Part shown: piece by piece, positions 1 through 11,991 of the stretch
Position numbering within the stretch: position 1 is the stretch's first letter
Layout: every line of letters begins with the position of its first letter
From: Aaosphaeria pasadenensis
Taxonomy: Eukaryota; Ascomycota; Dothideomycetes; Pleosporales
Direction: 5' to 3'
NCBI GenBank assembly: GCA_022813625.1
Contig: JAKLMB010000002.1
Location: 1,674,001 to 1,738,000, forward strand
Length of the DNA: 64,000 nucleotides
Notes under the pieces: generated by a model
The model's database searches: none
What the model saw: only the letters and a program-made list of their open reading frames with translations
What the model was told of the DNA's origin: nothing
Position numbers and translations under genes: made by a program

Positions 1-10
1 TCTGTTATTC

Positions 11-30
11 CTGCTCTGCTCTGCTCTGCT
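11..30. repeat. CTGCT pentanucleotide microsatellite
   Basis: Four perfect copies of CTGCT lie in the pyrimidine-rich leader upstream of the first gene. The whole 1-246 stretch is C/T-rich and carries no ATG in the frame of that gene, which fits a 5' untranslated region or core promoter. Confidence 0.8.
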
Positions 31-246
31 CTTGTTCTTTTGTCTTTGCATTCGCCTTTTGTTGCGCACCCCCTTCGCGCCCGTTCTTCCTCAGCTCCAA
101 CCGCGCCTCTTAATACCAATACAGCCAGCCCAGACCAACCCCCCGGGCCCCCGACCGCTTCCTCCCTCAACCCTGAACCAGGACACGCGAATACCTCATC
201 TCAGAACCTCTGCGAGAGCATACATCACCAATGCTCTGAAGGAACG

Positions 247-2635
247 ATGGTCGCCGACGAGGTCTATGAAGCTTGCCTGCCGGTCTTGCAGGACGAGTCA
301 CTGGAGGAGGATGAACAAACGGACAAGCTAGAGGAGCTGTTGCGCAACCAAACTGGCCTCACGGGCAAGTCCTTGGAGAACATCGTCCTAGATTGTCTCT
401 GGCGCTTTCGCGATGCTGGCAATAGCTCTGCCTCTCCTCCACCGAGCCGTGCTACCATAATACGGCGAGCTTCGCCTGCTCCATGGCAGGCCAATCGCGC
501 CCCGACCCCTGTGAACCACTCCCCCAGAACCATACATCCACCGCCAGGCTTTGGCATAGTTCCTCCTGGCTTCTCACGAGCAAAGTCTTCGAATGCGTCT
601 CCCTTCACATCTCCTCGCCCATCCCCACGGCTTGCCTTCTCGAGTCCACACATCCCTCACAGCCCAAGCCTTAGTGCATACCAATTCAGTGAGCGGGTGA
701 GCCCTGCCCCTGATCTCTATGGCGACCTTGGTAGCGATTCTGTAGATTGGCTTGTAAACGATGACTCCGGAAGCACAGAGTCTTCCTCTTTCCTCGGCGA
801 CGGGACGCTTAATGGCGCTGCAGCCGAGTGGGTTCAGCCCCAGGCAATGGATATGGGCCCATATGACATGCTTCGCTCGATCCTGAGGGACGACCGTCCC
901 GATGAAGAGATCGAGAAGGCTCTCGAGTCAAATGGCTATGATCTAAGTGCTGCTCTCCTGGCTCTCATGGGCACCCAAGCCTACGAATCTCAACAGTTAG
1001 CTTCCTCGTTACCTGAACAGGGCACGTATCTTGTTGGCAAGTCTATGAGCCCAGCTTTCAGACCCGCTACTCCAGCTGGGCAGTCAAAGAGCAACATCGT
1101 GTGCAAGTACTTCTTATCCACCGGACATTGCGCGAGAGCAGATTGCAGATTTAGCCATGATACCAGTAAAACCCTCTGCAAGTGAGTGCCATATAATTTC
1201 CTTTATACATGTGGGACATCGTATTGACCCTTTTCGTTCAGATACTACATGAGCGGCAACTGTCTCGCGGGCGAAACATGTTTGTTTTCCCATGACCCGT
1301 CGGCCTTGATGGCTCGAATGGTCATCTCAGACGCATCGACTCCTCCAGTGCACGCTGCCATTCCTCATTTCCAAATGCAGGACTACGAAGCGTTCCCCTC
1401 CCTTCAGGGCTCTGGCTCGCCTCACTACACGCCGCAACTTTCGAACGCGGAGCCCACCTCTCTCGAACAGCTCTACGGGCTCACTTCTGGAGCTACGCAT
1501 CCCCCCCCTGGCCTCAGTCCTTATCCCACGTTCGTACCTGGCGGTGGCAGTCGCCCATCGTCGAGGAACGTGAGCCGCCCTCAGTCTCGATCTACCACAC
1601 CATCTGTGCCCGCCGTAGATGACAATGAAGCTTTTCCAACTCTGGGAACCGCTGCTAGTACTAAGACTGGGAAAAGACATCACGGCAAGCGCGGAGGTCA
1701 TGGCAACAACAAAGATGCCACCACGCCAAACAGTTTGGCGGATGTTGTACGCATGTCCCCAAGTCCAAGCCCAGCACAGATTCGTAAGGGCATCAAATCT
1801 ACCAAAAGCTTCACTGGATCGCGCGAAAACAGTGCCGCCGCGCAAGCTATACCTGCTCCCGAACATATACCCTGGTTGGAGACTGGCGATGTTGCGAATA
1901 AAGCGTACTTGCAAGCTCGTACTGAAGCCTTTAAGCATGGTAGTCTAAGAAACAAGTTCTTACAAAGGTAAAATATCTCTCCATGTTGGGGTGACTTACA
2001 TACTAATTGCTATTAGTGCTGCACAAGCATGGAATCGAAGCGATTCCCGTGCTGCCAAAGCTCTCAGTCTTCGCGGTCAAAGCGAAAACAATCTCATGCG
2101 CGAAGCTCACCGTGAGGCTGCTCGTGTCTTGTATGAGGAACGAAATACAGACCTTGGGCCAGACGCTCGCGAGCTCTATGTAGATCTCCATGGTAAGCCA
2201 CATGATTTTGTCTCTTGATTATGTATGACCCCCTAACGTCGTCTAGGCCTACATCCTGAAGAAGCAGTCTCATACCTCGAAGGTATCCTCCTAAAGCACA
2301 GCTCCTCTTCCCGTCCAGTCTATGCCATCACTGGCACCGGACACCATTCTAAGAATGGAAAGGATAAGGTCGGGAAAGCCGTTCGCAGCTTTCTAAACGA
2401 GTGGCGGTATGCTTTCCGTGAGTTCTCGGTCCCTGGCGATCGCAACAATATCGGTGGCATCTTGGGCATCGACCCTACTACCTACGACAAGAGTGTCGCA
2501 GAGCGGGCTAAGGAGAGTGAAGGTGGCTCAACAAGTGAGCCAGATGGGGCGAAGAAGGACACAAAGGTCCGTATAATGAAGAGAGACGAAGTTCTGGCTG
2601 CTCCTAGAGGACCGAAGCGAAACGCCGGTCTGTAG
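247..2635 (+). CDS. CUE-like, tandem CCCH zinc-finger and Smr-domain protein
   Basis: Predicted 741-aa protein from four exons (247..1181, 1242..1967, 2017..2192, 2247..2635), all GT-AG and phase-consistent. In order it has a short helical segment at about residues 24-53, a CUE/UBA-like helix set near 206-243, two adjacent CCCH fingers at about 286-330 (CX8CX4CX3H and CX7CX5CX3H), a long Ser/Pro-rich linker, and a C-terminal Smr domain from about residue 608 with DLHGLH and TGTGHHS motifs. Smr domains with these motifs are RNA endonucleases in yeast Cue2 and relatives, which cut mRNA at stalled ribosomes. A role in RNA surveillance is therefore inferred. The start at 247 is the first ATG of the frame, in a good context (GAACGATGG). 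The frame is open further upstream to about 40 but has no ATG there. Confidence 0.88.
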
Positions 2636-2996
2636 AAAGGTAGAAATGATCAGAAATATAAATTCCCATCTTCCAACATCACTTACACTTTTAACTGTGA
2701 TACAACTACTTTCTGCTTGCACCTATTGGCCCTTGATACTAAATCAATTGACACTCTGTCTCCTGGATTAGCATAAGGGATAGAGGAACTTGCTTACAAT
2801 GAGAGTGTTGGTCACATAGCGTTTGCTAGCGAGCAAGGTAGGAAGGAGGCTGCACCTTCCCAGCCTGCCATCCTCGATCAACCCACACAGAAGAAAATTA
2901 TTAGTTTCATCACTCATAGTTCGGATTCTTTAGATCTCTCACACACTCTCTTTGAATATCTCAATCCCAACGTCGCAAGACTTTCGAATTTTGAAC
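2636..2996. other. intergenic region, no gene seen
   Basis: About 360 bp between two genes in the same direction. It should hold the 3' end of the Smr gene and the promoter of the coiled-coil gene. I see no convincing ORF, tRNA or repeat. Confidence 0.6.
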
Positions 2997-4388
2997 ATGC
3001 CTCGAGCATCACCCGCTCCCAAAACTAACAAGAATGCTAGTCCCACCGAGCCAGCAGTATCGTTCTCTAATCCTGCGTCATTACTATGGGCAAAACAGAT
3101 TAAACGAGAGCATGCCTTTCTCCTTGAGCGAATGAAGGCCGCCGAAGCCCAAGTTCAGACCTCTAACAGCCGAGTTAAGGCTGCTGAAGCTGCAGCCGAA
3201 ACCGTCAAGGACGTTGCACGCAAATTCCAATGCGTCACGGAGCGTCTCTCTGCTCTCGAAGAGACCAGTACTCGAATACAAGATACAATCATGCAATGCA
3301 AGGATACCGAGAAAGAACTGTCTCACATACACAAATTGCAAGACATGGTTGTGTCACTCCAGTCCCGGTTAGATGACTTCGAGATCGGATACCGACAGTC
3401 TTCGAACAAGAGCAAAACGATTCTAGACAAGATGGAAGTGCTTCGGACTGCTCTCACTCGGGAGTTCCAACAGCGTGATGACAAGATCGTCAAAAAGAAC
3501 GACCCGGCTGACATTCGCGTTCTTTCGGGTCGCTTAGATGCGATTGAAGGGCTGCAGAGGAAAGAGGCTACCGAGCGTAAGGCAGTGAATGATAGACTTG
3601 AGGATATTCAAAGAACGTTGATAATGCAATTTGGACGAGTTGAACTGCCAGAAGATCCACTCCATACTCCGACTCAGCAGAGGGATAAAGCATTAGGAGA
3701 TCTTAGCATAGGTGTTGCTCTGCGTCAAACTCAAACACCTGCCGCCCAGGTCCAAGTGCCAGCAAGCCCTTGGTCTTCCTCGAGTATTCTTAGGTGATTA
3801 CCCTCATTGAAAACAGATCGCAAGGTTGCTAATGAATGTAGTGAGGGCGTTGCCACAAATCCAGGTCCTCTCCTCCCAAGCACACGCCGAGAAAGATTGA
3901 TGGAGTACACTGTTAATCAAGTCCCCCCTATTAGCCAAGCGCCTCATTCATCAAGCCGATATAACACTCCGGATTTGGATGCACCATATCGACAAACCAC
4001 AGTAGAGCCTGCCAATACTAGCAGAAAGAGACGACTATGTTCACCAAAAAAGCCAGCACAAAAGCGAAGCCGCCCCAAAACACAGGGCAACAGAAAGGGT
4101 GATCGTGCTCCGGCACCAAGCCTGATAGTCGTTCTGAAGGTGCCCGTGAAGGATCCACAGTCGAACCAACCCAATGCCAAAGGTATCACTGTTGAAACCA
4201 AGACTGTGTCCAAAGGACAACCCATCCATCCAATGTTCCAACAGCTTCGGAGTGCTTCACCTGCGGCTCGCAATACTCAATCAATGGCAAAGAAACGAAT
4301 GCCAGCAGTTCCCAGCGCGGTGCTAATTCCGGAAGGGCATCCTTTGAAGCGTAAATGGGTGCGAAGGGACCTGAGTAACTGGAATTAG
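2997..4388 (+). CDS. uncharacterised coiled-coil protein
   Basis: Predicted 447-aa protein from two exons (2997..3793 and 3842..4388). The intron is 48 nt, starts GTGATT, has a CTAAT branch-like site 10 nt before its TAG acceptor, and contains an in-frame stop, so an unspliced message would end after 266 residues. Residues about 40-230 are Glu/Lys/Gln-rich with heptad-like spacing and should form a long coiled coil. The C-terminal half is basic, with a KKPAQKRSRPK patch that could be a nuclear localisation signal. I do not recognise the family. If the intron is not real, the second frame would need its own start at the ATG at 3900. A peptide ending in NPGP lies just after the splice junction. 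Confidence 0.6.
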
Positions 4389-4485
4389 TATAAGCAGTTC
4401 GACCAGGTTCCATCAATGATACTGTATCATCGATATCTGGCGGATGTTGCGAATGAACGTATTGCAATTGTACTCGCTATATGAA

Positions 4486-5352
4486 TTATGTCTCTTTGAA
4501 TTCATAGGGTCCTTCACGGTCTGCGACGGAAACTTCTATGTTGGCCTCCTCAATATCTTTACCGTCGACTTTCAACCCTGCTTTCAATACATCTCCAGAT
4601 TTCACTGGACCGACACCCTTCGGAGTTCCAGTGAGGACAATGTCGCCTTCCTCAAGAGTCATGACACGGCTGATGTCGCTCAACTGCCTTGGAAGTCTGA
4701 AAAGCATAAGCTCTGTGTTGTCGGATTGCTTTGTCTCCCCATTGACACTCAGCCAGAGATGAGCGTTTTGTGGGTCCGGAATGCGGGACCGCTCAATGAA
4801 ATTGCTGACAGGAAGAAATGTGTCGAAGCCCTTAGCGATGGACCAAGGAAGACCCTTTTTCTTCGCTTCGTCTTGTACATTTCGTGCAGTCATGTCAATC
4901 GCAAGAAGGTAGCCTGCCGATCTTAGTACCTTCGTTCACAGCCACGTGTCCTGCTTCTTGGGCAAGATTCTAACCTCGAATGGCGGCCAACGCGCCTTTG
5001 GTATCTTCAGGATGAAGATCTCTTACGGTCTTTCCAATGACCAATGCAAGCTCAACCTCATAGTGAACATTGACCCCCTTGGGACGAAGGATAGGGCCTG
5101 CACCAGGTAGGAGGATTGAGCTCGGTGGCTTGAGGAAGAAGAAGGGCTGTTTTGGACGAGCACTGTTCAGCTCGGTGATATGATCACTACTTTTGTATCA
5201 GCATGGTTCTCCAAAGCCCAGAGGGATGAATTACGCATAGTTGCGCCCAATGCACATAACCTGTACGACCGTTAGCTAATTGGCCAGTTGTAGAGAGGGA
5301 CAGGCGGTGTAACCTTGCGGCAGCTGCGGGCAATTGACTGTATGCTAGGCAT
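4486..5352 (-). CDS. fumarylacetoacetate hydrolase family protein (FAHD1-like)
   Basis: Predicted 234-aa protein from four exons on the minus strand (5314..5352, 5235..5260, 5186..4975, 4913..4486), the second only 26 nt. The assembled protein shows the family signature: CIGRNYADH near the N-terminus, a KP pair, the metal-ligand stretch HYEVELALVIGK, then GYLLAIDMTARNVQ and VLTGTPKGVG. The length equals FAHD1-type enzymes, which act on acylpyruvates or decarboxylate oxaloacetate with Mg2+, often in mitochondria. The exact substrate cannot be read from sequence. The 13-codon first exon and the 26-nt exon are supported because they complete the conserved GRNYxDH motif in frame. Confidence 0.9.
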
Positions 5353-5625
5353 TTCGAATATCAAATTACCAATTGGAAGAAGCTACAAAATGTCTACGAG
5401 AACTGCAGCTGTTCAGGTTAAATGAAAGACACTTGTTTCTCCGTTTATAGCCGGCTATTTTGACGATTCACGGAACCGACCATCGGCGGCCGGATACAGA
5501 CAGATACACTGCAGAAAGGGTCCAAGCTCCCTTATGGTCGGAAACATTCCCGATATGAGCTTGATGACAGCTTAGACTAAACCCACCCCTTCGCTGCATA
5601 ACAATCGTCCTGCTCAACCGCCAAC

Positions 5626-6051
5626 ATGCCCGACAAGAAGTCTTCAGAAGTGCAAGTGAAAGACCACATGCAGCTCGCCGAAATCCTCTCCGACATAACC
5701 TCTCTCCGCGTCTGCGTACGTCCCGTCCCCGTCCAAATGACCATTGCCCCGCCATCCATTGCGCATTCATGAACTTCATACCATACCCCCAACACACAGC
5801 TTACCATTACCATAACCACACAGGACCCAAAAGCAGCCCTCGCACTCGTCTCCGCGCGCACTTCTTCCGAGCATGCCCCATCTGAGGCCAAAGGAACTAT
5901 AGACGCCGCCGCTGACGACGCAGACCTGACGCGCGCGAAAGACCTCGTCGAGCTACACTACCGCCTCAGGGAGGCGCATAAGAGAGGGGAGTTAACTAGC
6001 GGGCTTGAGGAGGCGAGGGCAGCGGTCGTGAAGGCTGTCCGGGCTGGTTGA
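5626..6051 (+). CDS. small uncharacterised protein (105 aa)
   Basis: Two exons, 5626..5715 and 5824..6051, are joined across a 108-nt intron with a strong GTACGT donor and CACAG acceptor. A weaker donor 6 nt upstream (GTCTGC) would also keep frame. The protein is acidic and Ala-rich in the middle and probably all helical, with a C-terminal segment LVELHYRLREAHKRGEL. There is no signal peptide or membrane segment. I do not recognise the family. It lies head to head with the FAHD1-like gene across 273 bp. No single open frame covers it, so ORF-based annotation would miss it; frame continuity through the second exon is good. Confidence 0.6.
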
Positions 6052-7031
6052 TGGCTATGAATGCACGAACGAATGACGATTTATATGTTTCCATAATGCC
6101 TATGTGGTTTGGATTCGAAGTTTTGGGGATGGGAGGGAAGTTATGCATGAGTGTGAGGCTGGATGAGGGAGCCCTCAGGCTATGAGTACGAATCCGTGAG
6201 ATTCGCGATTCGTCGCGGAAAGGCGTGGGGAAAAATTGACCTACGTACACACCTACAAGGCGCGTGCCGACGAAGTACGTAAAGGGTACAATGGGCATGG
6301 GGAATCTGCGAAGCATGGTTCTGTGAATTGGGAGGTTATGGTTATATGCCTCGATTCGGGTGCATGCAGAGTCGAGTCAAGTCTGTTGGTACTGAGGTTT
6401 GTAAGACACGATATTGGACGTTGCAGCAAAGCATATGATTAGAAGTAGATGGATTGGTCGAGGTCATTTTGTTCGAGATGATTGTATATGCAATTAGAGA
6501 TTCGAATTGTGATCATGAATAACTCAAATTATTGCGTATACTACTCTATTGATTGTTGATCTATTCCATGGTGATAGTACAATTAGATGTCCTTCGAGTC
6601 TTAAGATCACTTGTGCTCATCTTTAACAATAATAGCCAGCAGAGAGAATGAATGACTCAATTCCGTCCGAAAAAGATTGTCTGAAATTGCCGCAAATCAT
6701 TGAGTGTTGTTATTGTCTATTTCCCTACCTTCACTTTGAATCCCCCCACTCAGAAGTCGCGTGCTCGGACGTCCGTGATGTCAGAGCGCGCGCTCACGGG
6801 CGCGGACTAACGTGCCGCCGCCGCGCCAAGCCCGCGACTTGAGCAGCTCCCCCAATCTTTAAACCCCATCCTCTTCCATTTACTTCACTTTCCCTCAACC
6901 AGCTCCAACTTTCTCGCCCTTCCACACAGCTCAAACTCAGGCGCATTTCACTCACTAACTAAGTCAACCCACAGTATAGATCCAAGGTTTAGACGCTGCG
7001 TTTACACGTACGCGTCGCACAGCCTTGGAAC
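6052..7031. other. intergenic region upstream of the PWI/SR gene
   Basis: About 980 bp with no convincing coding frame. The part before 7032 is pyrimidine-rich, as expected for a leader. A CRE-like octamer with one mismatch (TGATGTCA) lies at 6776-6783 beside a GC-rich patch. Nothing else stands out. Confidence 0.6.
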
Positions 7032-8514
7032 ATGGCGCTTTCGGTCGACCAAAAGCGCCTAAAGGCGACGAAGTTTCCGCCTGAGTTCGACCTGCGGGTC
7101 GATAGCGAGAAGGTCAACATGGACCTGATGAAGAAGTGGATCGCGGGGAAGCTCATGAAGATCCTCGGCGACGAAGACGACGTGGTCATTGAGACCACAT
7201 ACAATCTCCTTGAACAGCACCGCTATGTACGAAGTTTCCCAATCACCTTTCCAATTCAATTGGGGTTTTGTTTTCTTTTACTGACACTGTTTGTTACAGC
7301 CAAGGATCAAGGAGATCCAAATCCAGCTCGACGGGTTCCTCGAAAAGGCCTGCGCTCCATTCTGCAAGGAGCTTTGGAGCCTCATGTTGAGTGCTCAGTC
7401 GGACAAGCACGGCGTTCCGAAGGAACTGTTGGAAGCGAAGAAGCTGGAATTGAAACAAGAGCAGGTGAGTGAAGCTTGCCATGGCAATCAATTCATCGAT
7501 GACTACATACTAAGACTTTCTACAGGCATCCAAGGCTGCCGCAGAAAACCGTCGCCGCCAGGAGAAGGAGCAAGAAGACATGGTCAACGCTTTCCGTGAA
7601 AGCGAAAGGAGCGATCGTCGAGACCGCAATGAACGATCAGAGCGCGGCCATGGTCGCGGTGGATTCCGAGGTGATCGCTCGTTCCGAGGACGAGACTCTG
7701 ATCGCGGACCGCCACGTCGTCGTTCCCGTTCACCACCGTGAGTCTCATTCCAACCATTTGTCAACTCTGCTAACAGATCTTTAGAAGACGGAGGCGTTCA
7801 TCCCCGCCTCGCCGGGACCGCGACCTCTATATCCCCAGTCGTGTGCGTGAGAGGTATCGCTCTCTATCATCTGATGATTCACCTGCGCACTCGCGTTCGC
7901 GCTCACGTTCGCCTCGACGCCAACGCCGCCGTCGTTCACCCTCTGAGAGTCGTTCCCCCCGTCGGGGCACCCGAGATTCATTGTCTCCACCATCACCACC
8001 ACGTCGGTCCAGACGTGATCAGTCTTCAAGCCGCTCTAGGTCACCAGCTCCCCGCCGCCGTCGCTACTCTTCGTCTCGCTCAAGGTCTCCTCACGAGCGT
8101 CGAGGCCGCAAGCGTTGGGGCAAGGAGAGATACCGATCACCAAGTCGCGAGAGAAGGTCACGCAGACATCACACCCGATCCATTACCCCTTCAGATAGAT
8201 CGAGCTCACCATCAACCAGGCGGTCCGATTCCTACAGCCCCCCTCCCCGTCGCAGACGATATGAACGTTCTCGATCCAGAAGTCAAACACGGTCGGTAAC
8301 CCCAAAAGCTGAGCGAGGAAGGAATGGGAGACGCCGCAGGCCTTCTTCCGCCTCTGAACGTAGTTCCAGTGGATCCAGAGCTGATACCTCAAAGCGCAAA
8401 CGTAGCGCAAGTTCTAGCCTTTCTCGGTCCCCAAGCAGATCGCGACGTGCAAAGCGACAAGCCACACGCTCACCCACTGCATCTGCACACAGCCAAGAAG
8501 GTTCCGATTCCTAG
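7032..8514 (+). CDS. PWI-domain SR-rich splicing factor (SRRM1-like)
   Basis: Predicted 433-aa protein from four exons (7032..7226, 7300..7464, 7526..7737, 7785..8514). Residues about 20-110 form a PWI domain: the helix with VNMDLMKKWIAGK matches the usual PWI core, followed by the conserved acidic IGDEDDVV-like stretch and the helix around PFCKELWSLM. After a short Lys/Glu helix, the rest is Arg/Ser-rich with many RS, SPRR and RSRSRS repeats. This layout is that of SRRM1/SRm160 and its fungal orthologues, nuclear co-activators of pre-mRNA splicing that bridge SR proteins and snRNPs. The ATG at 7032 begins the conserved N-terminus. Confidence 0.92.
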
Positions 8515-8863
8515 TAAGTGGCTAATGCGGGCATCGATTGAGCCTCGTCTTTGGAACAATGACTACACTGTTTACTCTCAGCAAATCCTTTTGATTCGCA
8601 TCACGTCGAACAGAGTTCTCTTTTCCGATGAGCAAGCCCCCGAGAAATGTGGGCATGATGGAACAGACACTTTTGTAGAACAAGCATTGAACACCTTACC
8701 GTGCTTTACTTCAGTCTCTGTGGCATGCTTAAGGGTATGCGAGAAGTTGGACGGAGTTTCGGCCTGGGCCTTTTGCTTTTTATCGGCCTTTTTCTTGTCT
8801 TTGGCTATTGCTTTTTTGTGCGAACAGGCAAGGGCTCACGTTGAGCCAAAAATGGAGGCTGGC
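8515..8863. other. convergent 3' intergenic region
   Basis: About 350 bp between the ends of the SR-protein gene (plus) and the PP2C gene (minus). It should hold both 3' ends. No gene or repeat was seen. Confidence 0.6.
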
Positions 8864-10225
8864 TCAACCTTTCCGTCGTTTGCACTGTGCAGCGACAACA
8901 CTGATATCATCGAGTTTGCCTGCAATGAGTTAGAGACTTTTATCACGAATATACCAAATCATCACTTTCACCATACCTCCTTCAATTGACAACCCTTCAT
9001 CGATTGCCTTTTCCATATAAGGACTCTCAGCGAAGGGATCTTCAGCGATTTCTCTTGCAGCATTGACTAGCCGCTGGGCAACGTATCGCATTCCTTCTGC
9101 GTAAGTCGTCTCCGCGGGTTCCTTGTCTGCACTAATCCGTGACGGATCATCTTTCCACTTCTCCATGCTGTCCATAACATTCTGCACCACTTCATGCTCC
9201 CACAGATTGTCCACAACCCCGTCCGTCATCGCCAGCACAACATCGTCCTCCTCGATCTCGATGCGGTCGACCACGGCATTCTCGGTAGGCGTATCCGGGC
9301 TATTCGTACCCAGTTGCCTAGGGCAATCGAACCAATGCCATTGCTCATCAGTCTTGTATAACACCTCCTTGGTCCTCGGGCGCACCACCAGGATCTGCGA
9401 GTCGCCCAGCTGCGTGGCGTACAAGATCGGCTTGCTCTCTCCGCTGAGGAGCGCACCGCACGTAGTCGTCGTCCCGTACCACTCGTTCGGCTTGGATGTG
9501 GCCTCCTTGGTCTGCTCGAAGGCTGCCTGCAGGTAGGCGGCGGGGTCTGGTTCGGAGTCCGGGCCGAACTGCGCGCGCTCGATCTCGAGGGCCCAGAAGT
9601 GTAGTATGAGACGCGACCAGAGGCTGCAGCGGGAGTCAGCATAATGTCAGTACCCGTATTACAACGTCTTCTCTCCGCGGGACAGGAACTGGAGGGGTTT
9701 GGGGGGTTTGGGAGCAGTCAGAAGAAAAGCAGAAACATACGCAGCATGACCCCTATCCTTGGTCGCCCATGCACCTACACCGTCATTCGCACCCACGAAC
9801 GCTTCTGCAACCAGCACGGCGTCGTCCCCGTTGGTGACGCCCCGGATCATCTCGCCGTTGACGTACGGCCGGCGGTCGCGGCTACGGTTGTGCGTGCTGA
9901 GGGGTTCGGAGAAGCTGCTCGAGGGCAGCGAGAGGAAAGGAGGCGGGAAGGGTCGAGACGGCCGCTTCGCATACAGCGCGTACCCGGCCTCGAAGTAGAA
10001 GGGGGACTTGGGCGGCGGCGGCGTGTAGCTAGGGGGTACGGGGGTCGTGGTGCCTGCGCGCGGCTCTTGCTTCGAGCGGCGGAGGCATCGTGAGGAGTGT
10101 AAACTTCGCTTTGGTGTGGAGAGGAGGAGGAAGAGTCGCTGCGTGGGACGGTGTGTCGAGGACGAGGACGAAGATGTCGAGGGAAGGCGTGAGCGTAGGA
10201 GGAGGCGTGGGAAAGGTGATATCAT
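8864..10225 (-). CDS. PP2C-family protein phosphatase, mitochondrial (PTC7/azr1-like)
   Basis: Predicted 395-aa protein from three exons (10225..9741, 9623..8977, 8919..8864). The N-terminus is Ser/Arg/Leu-rich without acidic residues, a typical mitochondrial presequence. PP2C motifs follow in order: a metal-binding NDGVGAW segment near residue 148 (VADGVGGW in many relatives), YGTTTTCGALL, LGDSQILVVR, the metal ligand in AMTDGVVDNL, and a final GGKLDDISVV. The last motif is complete only if the 57-nt terminal intron is removed; without it the protein ends in an unrelated tail. PTC7-type phosphatases regulate mitochondrial proteins, including coenzyme Q biosynthesis. That specific role is inferred. 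Confidence 0.92.
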
Positions 10226-10849
10226 TCCAGCGAGTTGGGGAGGTATAATTCATACGAGGGGGGTCGTTGAGCACCGTGGTTCACAAATTGTGTGCGCAAA
10301 TGCGCTGGGAAAGGCGACCGCCTTCGTGCCTGACCTGAAGAATGTGAGGTTTACGAGTTTGTTGGATTCATGTGGGCCGGGGGGGATGGGGTGTTGATCT
10401 GGGTTGGTAAGGTGGTAGGGCTGATGAATAACGAGCCAATGACGCATAAGGCTGGGCTAAGAGCACCTTGGTGGAAGTCATGATGGAGAAGCAAATGCCC
10501 CAATTTGGAGTCTGTGCTTAGAATTATTGATTATTGATTTGCTCTAAAGTGTTATATCTGGGGCAAAGAAAGTTGTTGCACTTCGGAGTAGCTATAGTAT
10601 TTGTAAAAGTGCTAGAGTGCTGGTATTCGCTTTGTAACATTCGTTTGGGTCACTGGATACGAGCACACAGCTATCCACCATGCCTCGGATTCGTGTTTCC
10701 GCATTGCAATCAGTCGAGTTGAGCAGACTGAAAAAGGAGCAATGTTTTCCTCGAATTCTAGGTGCTCAAAAGAATCCTGGAGTATCGAGGTAGACAGGGG
10801 TTCTTATGTTGGCAAACGCATCCTGTAGGTTGGTATGATATAGGCACCC
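10226..10849. other. intergenic region, no gene seen
   Basis: About 620 bp between two minus-strand genes, holding the PP2C promoter and the CBS gene 3' end. Short frames occur on both strands but none looks coding. Confidence 0.6.
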
Positions 10850-11410
10850 TCACGCCCTCCTCTTTACGAAGCCCTCCAAGTCTGATTTGGTCGCTACACC
10901 AAGAACAAACTTCCTGCTGGGGTCCGTAACTACCGCAAACTCCTGAGGTCCGCTGCCATCAACCCCACCATGGAAGAACTCTTCCAGTTCCTCCAGAGGT
11001 GTTTCTGTCGTAATAACCTTGTATCGCGTGCCCTTCCTCCGGAATCTCTGCATGGCGGCTTCTACTGTATCGTTCTCCTTGACTGTGCCGTTCTTCAACA
11101 ATTGCTGCAGTCGAGGAATGCTAATGTAGCCCAACAAGGCTCGGTTCTCCTGAGATATGACGGTGAGGTGGGTATAATCTCGCTCGAGTCCGCTCATAAG
11201 AGCATATGAAATAGGATCTGTCGGCTTCACGGAGAGTGCGGGTGGAGGATCCATATCCTCAACCGTTGCCTGCGACATCCATTAGCGGGTTTGCGCAAGC
11301 TTTGACCGTATCAAACATACACCACGGTATTTGTCCGCCCATAATGATTTGAATGCGCCATTCTCTGCATCAGCAGGCTTCGAAGTTGTTTGAGTATCGA
11401 CGGCAGCCAT
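10850..11410 (-). CDS. CBS-domain pair protein
   Basis: Predicted 169-aa protein from two exons (11410..11321 and 11269..10850), separated by a 51-nt intron with a GTATGT donor. The whole protein is a tandem CBS (Bateman) module. The first repeat begins KYRGATVEDM and contains LLGYISIPRLQQLL; the second contains VKENDTVEAAMQRF and VLGVATKSDLEGFV. Such modules bind adenosine nucleotides and act as energy sensors, alone or in complexes. There is no catalytic domain. Members of this compact size are common and mostly unstudied in filamentous fungi. The start at 11410 gives a 30-residue lead-in without a targeting signal. Confidence 0.88.
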
Positions 11411-11991
11411 GATGGTAGATGTGCAAGTGAAGGTTGGTTACGCGATCAAAGAATTTCCCGCAATGATGCAGGTCATCCCGCGCTAGCGCACGAGCCACCT
11501 GTCGTATGGAGTGGGGTGTAGCTATAGATTTAGACTGTTGTCATATGTCTAGACTGTCACACAATACTGCCTTTATGCCTGTTGGTTTTACCCAGTAGAA
11601 GCAGAAATTAATGATCTTTCGAATGTGCCAGAAGAGACTGAACCTTTGGCAATAAAGTTAGCACATTGAATGTCTGACTTAGCCAAACAAGAAGAAGAAC
11701 AATAATGTGCGTGTAATCAGAGAGAAGATTATTTAACTCGTCAATGAACATCTCCGACGAACCTCGTGAGAAGCTCAAGTCTTTGACATTCTCCGCCTAA
11801 GGATGACGATAAAAAGTTTTCATCAGGGTACAAAGGGAATTAGCTTAAGATTTTAACTTACCTTCGCGTTGCCTCATTCAAGCAGAGATTTGATTAAATA
11901 AATACGAGACCATCATATTGGGTTGTACAACCCTCACCCACGCAGCTGACAGCCTATGGTTTCCGGAATAATCGTGCCGCCTATGTGATTC
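11411..11991. other. intergenic region, no gene seen
   Basis: About 580 bp between two minus-strand genes, moderately AT-rich toward 11.9 kb. It should contain the CBS gene promoter and the 3' end of the next gene. Confidence 0.55.

Noticed and set aside
40..246. In-frame N-terminal extension of the Smr protein
   Set aside because: The open frame begins with TTG, not ATG; the first ATG with good context is at 247, and the extension is low-complexity.
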